From the NCBI RefSeq assembly GCF_021389935.1, contig NZ_CP089979.1, positions 4,011,001-4,075,000 of the forward strand: a stretch of 64,000 bases of DNA, in the 5' to 3' direction. Position 1 is the stretch's first letter. Every line of letters starts with the position of its first letter. Shown here piece by piece: positions 1 through 8,030 of this stretch. Below the pieces are notes generated by a model. It was not told the DNA's origin. It saw nothing but the letters and a program-made list of their open reading frames with translations, and ran no database searches. The translations under genes were made by a program, and so were the position numbers. This DNA is from Fulvivirga ligni. Its GTDB lineage: Bacteria > Bacteroidota > Bacteroidia > Cytophagales > Cyclobacteriaceae.

Positions 1-2071
1 CATCGATCACGAACTTTTTACCATCTTCCAAAGTCAGGGTGATCTTCTCGAACATCGGGCTACCCAGCACATACTGATCCGTTCCCGGGCAAACACTGTA
101 AAAGCCCATGGCACTTAAGATGTACCATGAAGACATGCCGCCCTGATCTTCATCACCAGGATAGCCTTTCTCTGTACCGCTGTAGAGCTGGCTCATGATT
201 TTCCTTACTCTTGACTGGGTTTTCCAGGGCTGACCCACAAAGCTATAGAGGTAAGGAACATGCTGCACTGGCTGATTACCATGAGCGTACTGCCCCATAT
301 TGGCCGCCTCCATCTCACGCATTTCATGGATCACCTGACCATAATGGCCCACGTCATAAACTGACTCCATGGTGAAGAAGGTATCCAGCTTATGAATGAA
401 CTTATCTCTGCCTCCCATGAGATCCACCAGGCCATCTACATCATGAAATACTGACCATGAATATTGCCAGGCATTGGCTTCGGTAAATGGATTACCCCAG
501 GCAATTGGATTGAACTCTTCAGGTACCCATTCACCCGTGATCTTGCGACCTCTCATAAAGCCCACTTCATTATCATAAATGTTTTTATAATTGTACATCT
601 GACGTGAGAAAATCTGCATATAGTACTCATTACCAATAGATTTAGCCATGTTATAGGCACACCAGTCGTCATAGGAATATTCTAAAGTTTTGGCAGCACT
701 CTCTCCTACTTCAGGATAAGGAATGTAGCCTAATTCAAACCATTCTTTGTGGGCTTCTCTACCATTTGAGCCACCCCATGGACCTTTGTTGGTCACTTCA
801 TGGAAATAGGCCTTTAGGGCTTCCTCAGGATCAAAACCTCCGACCCCTTTAATGTGAGCATCGGCCAGTAAGCTGATGGCATGGTTGCCGATCATGATGC
901 CTGACATTCCAGGGCATGACCAGGTGGGTAAGAAACCACTTTGCTGCTGTGCATCCAACAGGGATTGCATATAGCGCGCTTGCATGGTGGGGTGCAGTAA
1001 GTTGCTTAGCGGAAATTGTGCTCTGAAAGTATCCCAAAAGCCATTATCTGTGTACATGTAGCCATCATGAATCTTGCCATCGTATGGACTGAAATAGTAA
1101 GGCTTGCCTTGCTCATTGATCTCAAAAAAACGATGAGAAAAGAGGTTCGCTCTGAATAAACAAGAATAGAAAGTGGCTTTATCTTCTTCTGAGCCTCCTT
1201 CTACCTTGACCCTGCTCATAAGTTTATTCCATTTGTCAGCGGCCTTCTTTTTAGTAACGTCCAGACTCTTATCATTGCCTACTTCCTGCCTCATGGTCAG
1301 CACCGCCTGCTCCGGACTGATGTATGATGAAGCGATTTTCACCTGAACGGTTGTGCCTGGCTTAAATTCAATGTATGCGCCTTTTCCATCACCTTCTGCG
1401 CTAGTCTGACCTTTCTGTATAGTATTTTCTCTGTTTTCCCAGGTACCATAGGCCTTAAAGGGCTTGTCAAATACAATTTCGAAATAACATTTGAAGTTGA
1501 CCGGTATGAGCAAGCCATTGTGCACCCATCCGGTTATCTTCCTTTCTTTAGAATGAATTTGCACTGAACTCTGCTTGGTATAGCCATCAAAAACCAGGTA
1601 CGCCTCCTGCCCTTTTGGAAAGGTAAATCTCATGTGGCCTGATCTTTCTGAAGGCGATATTTCAGCTCTCACACCATTATCAAGATCAACTTTGTAGTAA
1701 TGCGGTTTAGCTATTTCTTTGTCATGAGTAAAACCAGTGGCCCTTTCATCTTCGTTTACCTTCAGCTCTCCCAGCACAGGCATGAGTGAGAAAGTGGCAT
1801 AATCATTTACCCAGGGACTACACTGGTGCACCTGTTGAAAGCCTCTGATAGTGGTTTTGGAATATTGGTATTTCCAGCCATCTCCATTTTTACCGGTTTG
1901 GGCAGAAAAGGAATGCACAGGAAAAGGCACCGCCACGGTTGGATAAGTGTTTCCATAACTAAAACCAGGGTCTGATTCCGTACCCTGTAAAGTGTTTACA
2001 TAGTTGACCAGGTCTTGCGCTTGAGCGGCCAAACCGATCAACATTAAGGTAGATATTATAAATACTCTCAT
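1..2071 (-). CDS. GH92 family glycosidase, C-terminus cut by window edge
   Basis: I translated this frame by hand; it is open from the ATG at 2071 to the window edge (690 codons), so the end of the protein is missing. The N-terminus is a signal peptide ending AAQAQ. GH92 enzymes are calcium-dependent exo-alpha-mannosidases acting in the periplasm or at the cell surface. Family signatures seen are QHVPYLY near residue 603, GDEDQGGMSSWY (Asp640, Asp642, matching the paired catalytic-base aspartates) and FYSVCPGTDQY. The motif that reads NEP in ordinary GH92 mannosidases reads NQP here: Gln600, codon 272-274. Gln at this place is known from a GH92 member that cleaves mannose-1-phospho-6-mannose diesters, so phosphomannan uncapping is possible. 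It is the last visible gene of block E, 19 bp after the esterase gene. Confidence 0.9.
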   Translation of the reverse strand, partial: MRVFIISTLMLIGLAAQAQDLVNYVNTLQGTESDPGFSYGNTYPTVAVPFPVHSFSAQTGKNGDGWKYQYSKTTIRGFQQVHQCSPWVNDYATFSLMPVLGELKVNEDERATGFTHDKEIAKPHYYKVDLDNGVRAEISPSERSGHMRFTFPKGQEAYLVFDGYTKQSSVQIHSKERKITGWVHNGLLIPVNFKCYFEIVFDKPFKAYGTWENRENTIQKGQTSAEGDGKGAYIEFKPGTTVQVKIASSYISPEQAVLTMRQEVGNDKSLDVTKKKAADKWNKLMSRVKVEGGSEEDKATFYSCLFRANLFSHRFFEINEQGKPYYFSPYDGKIHDGYMYTDNGFWDTFRAQFPLSNLLHPTMQARYMQSLLDAQQQSGFLPTWSCPGMSGIMIGNHAISLLADAHIKGVGGFDPEEALKAYFHEVTNKGPWGGSNGREAHKEWFELGYIPYPEVGESAAKTLEYSYDDWCAYNMAKSIGNEYYMQIFSRQMYNYKNIYDNEVGFMRGRKITGEWVPEEFNPIAWGNPFTEANAWQYSWSVFHDVDGLVDLMGGRDKFIHKLDTFFTMESVYDVGHYGQVIHEMREMEAANMGQYAHGNQPVQHVPYLYSFVGQPWKTQSRVRKIMSQLYSGTEKGYPGDEDQGGMSSWYILSAMGFYSVCPGTDQYVLGSPMFEKITLTLEDGKKFVID

Positions 2072-2090
2072 AGATAAGTGCTTGTCTTAA

Positions 2091-3572
2091 TTATTTCTTT
2101 TTTACAGGTGGCTCGGGCCAATTATCTGACCTGAAAGGTACCGCAGGAAAGCCTGCTCCATTCTCCAAATTGGTGACTGGATAATTGGTGAAAGCATAAC
2201 GAACAGCCACTGGCTTCTTCACTTCCTTGCTGCTTACAATGATTTGATTGCCAGATATTTGAGCATGAGCTGGATGAAATACCTGATCCTCTCCTGCCAC
2301 TTCAAAAAACTTGGGTGCTGCGCCATCATTGGTTTTTAATCCACCGGTTACCGTGCCTGGTTGGAAGGTGACAATGGCCTGGCTTTTATTGAATTCTGCT
2401 GACTCAAAGTGTGGGCCCTGATAAGCTACATTCAACTGTCCATAGTATCTGTTTAGGGCTGTTTTTTCTAGCCTTACACCAATTGGCTTTTTGTTTTTCG
2501 GGTGCAGGTCTTTAGCTTCCCCCACATCCATGGTGATGACCATTTCTGTATTGCCCATATCAGTAATGGCTTCCTGAGCTTCTCTGAAGAAAGCATAATC
2601 GGCCATGGTTGGATCCTCAATATCATAATAATAAGGAGCTACCTGAACAAAATAGAATGGTAATTCTCCTTGTTGAAAAGCATCTCGCCAGCTGCTGATC
2701 ATCTTGTACATGAGCTGAGTATACTGGCTTCTGTCGTCTCGGTTAGACTCTCCCTGATACCAGCAGAAGCCTGAGATAGAGAGGTTTTTAAAAGGGTGTA
2801 TAACGGCATTATATAACAAAAAAGGCCTTGTTACTTTTTCGAAGCTGAAGCCACCATCAATCTTCTCCTTGCTTTTGTCAGACTCCAGGTATGGTTGAAG
2901 ATAGGCTTTATTCAACACCGGATCAGCGGCCAACACCTCCCTGGGCACATACGCCTGAGCTGCAGAAGCTCCTATACCGGTAAAAACTATACCTACCGGA
3001 ATGTTAAGGTCCTTTTGTAGTTCTGTACCAAAGAAATAGGCTACTGCGGAAAACTTCTTGGCTGATACTGAATCGCATACCTTCCATTCACCAGATATAT
3101 TCATCAAAGGGTCATTGCTGAAGTTAAGGCCGGCAGAGAAAAGCCTCACCTGAGGATGTGATGCCTTGGCCAGTTCCTCCCTGGCATTGGGCACCTCATG
3201 TAATCCAAATTGCATATTGGACTGCCCGCTACAAATCCAAACATCACCGATTAAAACATCTTCTAACTTCTTGGTCTGTCCTTCGCTCCCAATGCTGAGC
3301 CAATGATTTTTAAAATCTCCTTTTTTGATGGCTGGAACAGTGATAATACCGATAAACTGTCCATCTTCATCGGCTTTTACTGTCACAGATGAAGACAGCC
3401 AATCCGCTGATATCTCCACGGAGGTTCCTGATTTGGCAGTACCCCAGACTTTGAATGGCTTGTTCTGCTGGATCACCATGTGCTCTCCCAGAGGGTCGGC
3501 AAAGGACAGATCCTGCCCATAGCTGATCACAGCAAATGCTAGTAATAAATTGATTAACAGTAGTTTCTTCAT
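2091..3572 (-). CDS. Sialate O-acetylesterase-type SGNH carbohydrate esterase
   Basis: This 493-residue exported enzyme has a signal peptide ending VISYGQ. It matches the sialate 9-O-acetylesterase (SASA) family of SGNH hydrolases, which remove acetyl groups from sugars. The nucleophile block CSGQSNMQ gives Ser118, a middle block reads WYQGESN, and the C-terminal DLHPKNK gives Asp355 and His357 of the triad. Length is typical for the family. It lies 4 bp after the GH2 gene and directly before GH92, so it is probably co-transcribed with both. In a mannan-type locus the substrate is more likely an acetylated mannose or related sugar than sialic acid; that is inference, since no sialidase or sialic acid catabolic gene is visible. 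Confidence 0.85.
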   Translation of the reverse strand: MKKLLLINLLLAFAVISYGQDLSFADPLGEHMVIQQNKPFKVWGTAKSGTSVEISADWLSSSVTVKADEDGQFIGIITVPAIKKGDFKNHWLSIGSEGQTKKLEDVLIGDVWICSGQSNMQFGLHEVPNAREELAKASHPQVRLFSAGLNFSNDPLMNISGEWKVCDSVSAKKFSAVAYFFGTELQKDLNIPVGIVFTGIGASAAQAYVPREVLAADPVLNKAYLQPYLESDKSKEKIDGGFSFEKVTRPFLLYNAVIHPFKNLSISGFCWYQGESNRDDRSQYTQLMYKMISSWRDAFQQGELPFYFVQVAPYYYDIEDPTMADYAFFREAQEAITDMGNTEMVITMDVGEAKDLHPKNKKPIGVRLEKTALNRYYGQLNVAYQGPHFESAEFNKSQAIVTFQPGTVTGGLKTNDGAAPKFFEVAGEDQVFHPAHAQISGNQIIVSSKEVKKPVAVRYAFTNYPVTNLENGAGFPAVPFRSDNWPEPPVKKK

Positions 3573-3576
3573 GGCA

Positions 3577-6537
3577 CTAATTATTGTAAGGTTCCACCAC
3601 CAGTTTTGGCGTGTCTTTTCCTATTATACTCTTGGCTATTTCCAGCTGCACCTTTTTACTTTCACCCGGCAGCAGACTGAAATAACTATCTGATTTAAAG
3701 GTTGGTAAGTATTGCTCTCCCGTTTCACTGTTCACCAGTTTTACACGGATAGCCAATGCCACACCTCTTGCATCTTTAGGGTTCATAATCTCAGCATTCA
3801 CCAGATAATTGCCGTCCTTTTCAGCTACGGCTGAGTTCACTTCTAAGTGTGCTTTTGGTAAATCATTGATAGCTGTGTAATCTAAAGGCGTTGATCCTCT
3901 CCAATAGAAGTTATCAGAAATTATATTTCCTTCTTTATCGGTCAGCTTGAGTTTGATGAAATGCACAGGATCCAGCTGATCAGGGCTTTCACCATATACT
4001 TCAATTTCAAAGATGGAATAGCCCCAGTCGGTGGCCCTTTTCTTACCTTTCATACGCACATATCTGGCTTCCTGTTTAAGGAATTGAATATGATCGATGC
4101 TGCCGTTGCCGTCAGTAGTTTGATATACATCTTTCCAGTTTTTGGCGTCATCTGAAAGTTGTAGTTTATACGCTTTGGCGAAGGCCGATTCCCAGTAGAT
4201 TCTTACAGTGGTAAAGCTCTTTTTCTCCCCTAAATCAACATACACCCAGTTGTCATCGTCATATGAGCTGCTCCATCTGGTGCCGCTGCTGGCATCACTT
4301 ACTGATGAAGCATCCCCAGCGTCTTTCGAGGTGGATGAGGCTACGGCTTGAGCATTGGCTGCCAGGTTATTGACATTGAAATTAATTTTAAATACATCGT
4401 AGATGCCATTGGCGGGAGCATCAAGCTTTACTTTTCCTCCGAGCTCTTCATATGGTTTGCCGGCAGGATCGTATACGGCTATTTCCGCGGTTACCCCTTC
4501 CAAGTCTTCACGAGTGGAGTTCAACACTTTTACTGAATTATCAGAAGCGCTCCATTGAATGTGTACCGGCTCGCTTCCTCTTCTGGCTCCCCAGAAAGCA
4601 CCATTCAGATCATAATAATAGTCGTAGGTTTGCCACACAAATGATGGATAGGCAGATTGGCTCATCCAGGTTAAAATCCCGGAGGCTTTATCCCAGCTGT
4701 CATGTCTCCAGCCTTCGTACATGGCTTTGTTGGTTTCCAAATTAAGCAACTGCGCTTTTCTACACCAGTCTTCTATTCCATTAGCCTGGCCGTACCTTTC
4801 ATTGATGCTTTGCTCATAAGTATCAGGGCCACCATTCGCGGCTGACTTACCAAAGAAATGCTTATTCCACATCTCATTTCTCGGCCACCAATCTTCTTTG
4901 GGCATGAACTTCTTGAAACTCTCAAATGTGGTAAAAACTGCTGTTCCTACTTCGCTTCTGAAGCCTTTAACCGGTGAGTTTTCATCTCCATTAAAACCTG
5001 CCAGGCCACTGAAGTATACTTTTGGATCGGCGTTAGTCCAAGGGCCGCTGCCTGAGAATCCGCCACCTTTCCTGGAGTTGGATTGATAGCGTCTGTCACC
5101 GGCATCATACTTGGCAACATGAGCAGCCAAAATAGAATCTAATGGTGGCTGTGGACTAGCCTCATTGTCACCACACCATAAGGCGACCGATGCATAGTTT
5201 CTGTATCTTTTGATTTTCTGGATGGCGTTATCACTAAAAGCATCGATATCAGTAGGCAAATTAGGATGTGAGTTTAACCAGAAATCATCCCAAACCATGA
5301 TGCCGTATTTATCACAAGCCTTATAAAACTCTTCATCAGTGGTGGAGCCGATCCAGTTACGGATCATGTTGAAATTCAATTCTTTATGTAACCTTAGTTT
5401 GGTCTCATATTCTTCACCACGGCAGCGCAACATGTATTCTGACATGCCCCAGTTCCCACCTCTTACAAAGATTTTCTCACCGTTAATCAGTAAATGAAAG
5501 GCATGATTGGTACTGTCATAACCATATTCTCTGATACCGAAAGTCACCTGATCATAATCAGAGGGTTCATTATTTGCAGAAAACTCAAAATCACAGGTGT
5601 AAAGTGGCTGATCACCGTAGCCATTAGGCCACCAAAGTTGTGGTTCATCAATATTCAGTTGAGTGAATTCTGAGGGAGTGAAAGCTATAGTTTTTCTCTC
5701 ATTAGCAGCCAGGGTCACTTCTTGAGAAAACTCGATATTTCCAGGTTTAATGAACCCTTTCAATGTGCCTTTCACTGGTTCACCGGCATTATTTTGAACT
5801 TCAGTTTGAATAGTTAAATGTGCCTTTTTCTGACCTTCCAGCTTGGTTCTTATCCATGGATCATGAATGGTGACATCACCGCTATTGCTCAGGTAAACGT
5901 CATCCGTGATCCCCATAAGCAAGCCAGGTACGTAAGGCATCCAATCCCAACTGGCACTGGAAATGTAAGTAGGACTTGCCAGGTTTGGAATAGGTAATGT
6001 GGGCCAATAAACCAGCACGGCTAGTACATTATTGCCCTCCTTTTCAAGCTCATCGGTAATATCAAAATGGCCTCTGTCCATGAAGCCATCCAGTTTACCC
6101 AATAGCTTACCGTTGAAAAAAACATCTGCCTTTCGATTTACACCTTCAAAGTTTAGCCAGGTTTTGCCCGACTTGTAGCTTTCCGGTGCCTTCAATTCCG
6201 TTCTGTACCAGAAATTACGATCGTAAAGCTTCTTATCTACCTGATAGATATTGTCACCAAAGTTAGGATCCTTTTCTATGCCTGCTTCTACATAAGAAGT
6301 AAATACTGCTCCCGGCACCACGGCTTTTACCCACCCGTCAGTGTTATAATCAGGCGCGAAAATGTTAAGACTGTCCTTGCCTATGGAGTCCTGCGGATAG
6401 ACCTTCCATTGAACAGATTCCTGATCGCTGTTTAAAGAAATATGAGTGTACTCCCCTTTCGAATGGTCTGCCGACTGACAGCAGAATAACAAGAAGGAAA
6501 GAGTGATTGATAGTAGTATATATATGCCTTTACGCAT
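3577..6537 (-). CDS. GH2 beta-mannosidase/exo-beta-glucosaminidase-like lipoprotein with inserted CBM32
   Basis: A 986-residue lipoprotein (lipobox around LLFCCQS). It has the GH2 order: sugar-binding jelly roll, Ig-like domain, then a TIM barrel with WCGDNE (Glu459, acid/base) and RSEVG (Glu529, nucleophile). It resembles the GH2 branch holding exo-beta-glucosaminidases and mannosylglycoprotein endo-beta-mannosidases, so cleavage of a beta-linked core sugar is likely, but the exact linkage is not readable. A discoidin/CBM32 module (about residues 720-850) sits inside the C-terminal Ig-like domain; the paralogue at 18558-22610 has that domain uninterrupted. First gene of block E, with an operator-like palindrome 56 bp upstream. 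There is no T9SS tail, so it is anchored as a lipoprotein. Confidence 0.9.
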   Translation of the reverse strand: MRKGIYILLSITLSFLLFCCQSADHSKGEYTHISLNSDQESVQWKVYPQDSIGKDSLNIFAPDYNTDGWVKAVVPGAVFTSYVEAGIEKDPNFGDNIYQVDKKLYDRNFWYRTELKAPESYKSGKTWLNFEGVNRKADVFFNGKLLGKLDGFMDRGHFDITDELEKEGNNVLAVLVYWPTLPIPNLASPTYISSASWDWMPYVPGLLMGITDDVYLSNSGDVTIHDPWIRTKLEGQKKAHLTIQTEVQNNAGEPVKGTLKGFIKPGNIEFSQEVTLAANERKTIAFTPSEFTQLNIDEPQLWWPNGYGDQPLYTCDFEFSANNEPSDYDQVTFGIREYGYDSTNHAFHLLINGEKIFVRGGNWGMSEYMLRCRGEEYETKLRLHKELNFNMIRNWIGSTTDEEFYKACDKYGIMVWDDFWLNSHPNLPTDIDAFSDNAIQKIKRYRNYASVALWCGDNEASPQPPLDSILAAHVAKYDAGDRRYQSNSRKGGGFSGSGPWTNADPKVYFSGLAGFNGDENSPVKGFRSEVGTAVFTTFESFKKFMPKEDWWPRNEMWNKHFFGKSAANGGPDTYEQSINERYGQANGIEDWCRKAQLLNLETNKAMYEGWRHDSWDKASGILTWMSQSAYPSFVWQTYDYYYDLNGAFWGARRGSEPVHIQWSASDNSVKVLNSTREDLEGVTAEIAVYDPAGKPYEELGGKVKLDAPANGIYDVFKINFNVNNLAANAQAVASSTSKDAGDASSVSDASSGTRWSSSYDDDNWVYVDLGEKKSFTTVRIYWESAFAKAYKLQLSDDAKNWKDVYQTTDGNGSIDHIQFLKQEARYVRMKGKKRATDWGYSIFEIEVYGESPDQLDPVHFIKLKLTDKEGNIISDNFYWRGSTPLDYTAINDLPKAHLEVNSAVAEKDGNYLVNAEIMNPKDARGVALAIRVKLVNSETGEQYLPTFKSDSYFSLLPGESKKVQLEIAKSIIGKDTPKLVVEPYNN

Positions 6538-6592
6538 TGGTAATGAGGATATTGATTGTAAGTTTTAACTGATCTTAAAGATATAAAATATA

Positions 6593-6612
6593 TTACTAAA
6601 TCGTTTTAGTAA
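6593..6612. promoter_or_regulatory. LacI-type operator-like palindrome upstream of block E
   Basis: TTACTAAATCGTTTTAGTAA: 8-bp perfect arms around a central CG, 18 of 20 positions symmetrical. It lies 56 bp before the GH2 start at 6537. Related palindromes occur upstream of 12926, 25062 and 38102. A central CG is usual for LacI-family operators; regulator identity is inference. Confidence 0.65.
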
Positions 6613-6631
6613 AAACATAAAATTTAGGGAA

Positions 6632-6659
6632 TACCGGTGGACTTATTGAGCCACCGGTA
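6632..6659 (-). terminator. Stem-loop at the end of block D
   Basis: A 9-bp perfect stem (TACCGGTGG / CCACCGGTA) with a 10-nt loop overlaps the stop codon of the SGNH gene. In the direction of transcription it is followed by a T-rich run (AAATTTTATGTTTTT). Probably a Rho-independent terminator separating block D from block E. Confidence 0.6.
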
Positions 6660-8028
6660 CAATCTTAAAATTATGTGTTTTAGGCTTGTTTAGCTTGTAG
6701 ATTAAATCGGCCAATGCTTCCTTTTGATCGTAATAGGTTTTACGAATGCTTTCAAACCTCATAGCCTCGTAAGTGTCCATTTTAGATTTCAACCAGAAGT
6801 TGTTTTCAGATTGCTTTCTGGCAAATTCAACGGCCTCATCATCATTCTGGAATAACATACCGTGCTCTAAAAAGAAGTCGAACTGGATCCAGTAGTATTC
6901 TCTTAGCTTATTGTCAATGTCTCTGATGGAATTGGCAAGGTGCCCCACTGTCCATGCTTGTCTGTATTGAGGTGTATTCTGTTGCAAAGCCAGATTAATT
7001 CCGTTATTTAAAGCCTGTGCATCCCAAATTCCGATGCTATCTCCGTCAATCAATAATTGATACTTGCCTGCTTTCAGGTTTTCTAATTTTAGCATCTCTC
7101 TGTTGAAATCCTGAGTAAAAGGAACCACGTCCAAAGCCAGGTTCATCTTCTGATCATTACCCCACATTCTGGAGCTGCTGTCCACCGGATAAGGTAAGGA
7201 TTTAGCTAAATAATCGAAGGTTATGCTACTTTTGCTGGCTTGCAGATTGCTGATCTTAGCATTGTTTTCTTGCAGTACTTTACCTTTTTTCAAGTCTATA
7301 CTTACCTCTGCTACAGGCGCTTCCAGGCCTTGTGCTTTTAAGAATAGATAGGCCATCACCAGATGACCACCATTGCCCGGGTGGATTCTATCAGGACCGG
7401 TGATGGTGAATTCAGGATTCGTTTTTTGTCCTTCTGTATTGATGGCTTGCATTGGATAATACAGATCAACAAAAGGCCAATTATACTTAGCTGCTTCCTC
7501 CTTCTGGAAAGCCACAATTCTTTCTATGGTTTTGCTTTTACCAGGGAAGTAGTTTTGCTCATTCTTCATAGTTTCATCATAAGGAGAAGTGCTCATGATG
7601 ATCTTTTCTACATTAGGTTTAGCCTTAAGCTTTTTAATGATCTCCTGGAAATACTTGTTAGATTCCTTCACCTTGTCATCAGCAAATTGCTGCGGATTAT
7701 CACCATTATACTCATGATAACCGGAGTCATTCATTCCAAATGTTACTACCACCACGGTAGGATTGAGCGCAAAAGCATCAGATTCTATTCGGGCATCAAT
7801 CTGTCGGGAAACATCTCCTCCGATACCTACATTGATCACCTCTATCCTACGATCAGGGAAATGAGTCATGTAGTAAAGCCAGATGTACTCTTCATAAAAA
7901 CCTGCCTCCGTGATGCTATTCCCCACAAAAGCCACCTTTTCACCTTCTTTGAATGGTTTCACAGTCTGCGCTAGCAAACTCCAGGAGAAACCGAGTAAAA
8001 TAATAACAGTAAAGCCTATTCTACGCAT
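6643..8028 (-). CDS. SGNH/GDSL-type esterase
   Basis: A 461-residue exported protein with a signal peptide ending SLLAQ. The N-terminal half is an SGNH hydrolase: block I VGNSITE (Ser38), block II Gly in GIGGDVSR, block III GMNDSGYH, and block V DRIHPGNGGH (Asp213, His216). Such enzymes deacylate sugars, usually as acetylesterases. The C-terminal half (about residues 235-461) is helical and unassigned; long PUL-associated GDSL proteins often carry such an extension. It is the last gene of block D, 2 bp after the GH92 gene, and followed by a stem-loop. With the SASA-type esterase this gives the locus two esterases, which suggests the target glycan carries ester groups. Confidence 0.85.
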   Translation of the reverse strand: MRRIGFTVIILLGFSWSLLAQTVKPFKEGEKVAFVGNSITEAGFYEEYIWLYYMTHFPDRRIEVINVGIGGDVSRQIDARIESDAFALNPTVVVVTFGMNDSGYHEYNGDNPQQFADDKVKESNKYFQEIIKKLKAKPNVEKIIMSTSPYDETMKNEQNYFPGKSKTIERIVAFQKEEAAKYNWPFVDLYYPMQAINTEGQKTNPEFTITGPDRIHPGNGGHLVMAYLFLKAQGLEAPVAEVSIDLKKGKVLQENNAKISNLQASKSSITFDYLAKSLPYPVDSSSRMWGNDQKMNLALDVVPFTQDFNREMLKLENLKAGKYQLLIDGDSIGIWDAQALNNGINLALQQNTPQYRQAWTVGHLANSIRDIDNKLREYYWIQFDFFLEHGMLFQNDDEAVEFARKQSENNFWLKSKMDTYEAMRFESIRKTYYDQKEALADLIYKLNKPKTHNFKIVPVAQ

Positions 8029-8030
8029 GA

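Noticed and set aside
2091-3572. Reading the SASA-type gene as evidence for sialic acid use
   Set aside because: No sialidase, lyase or N-acetylneuraminate catabolic gene is visible; the family also deacetylates other sugars.
7363-7974. 203-codon open frame on the plus strand
   Set aside because: It lies fully antisense to the SGNH esterase gene, which has clear family motifs; the translation has no recognisable domain.
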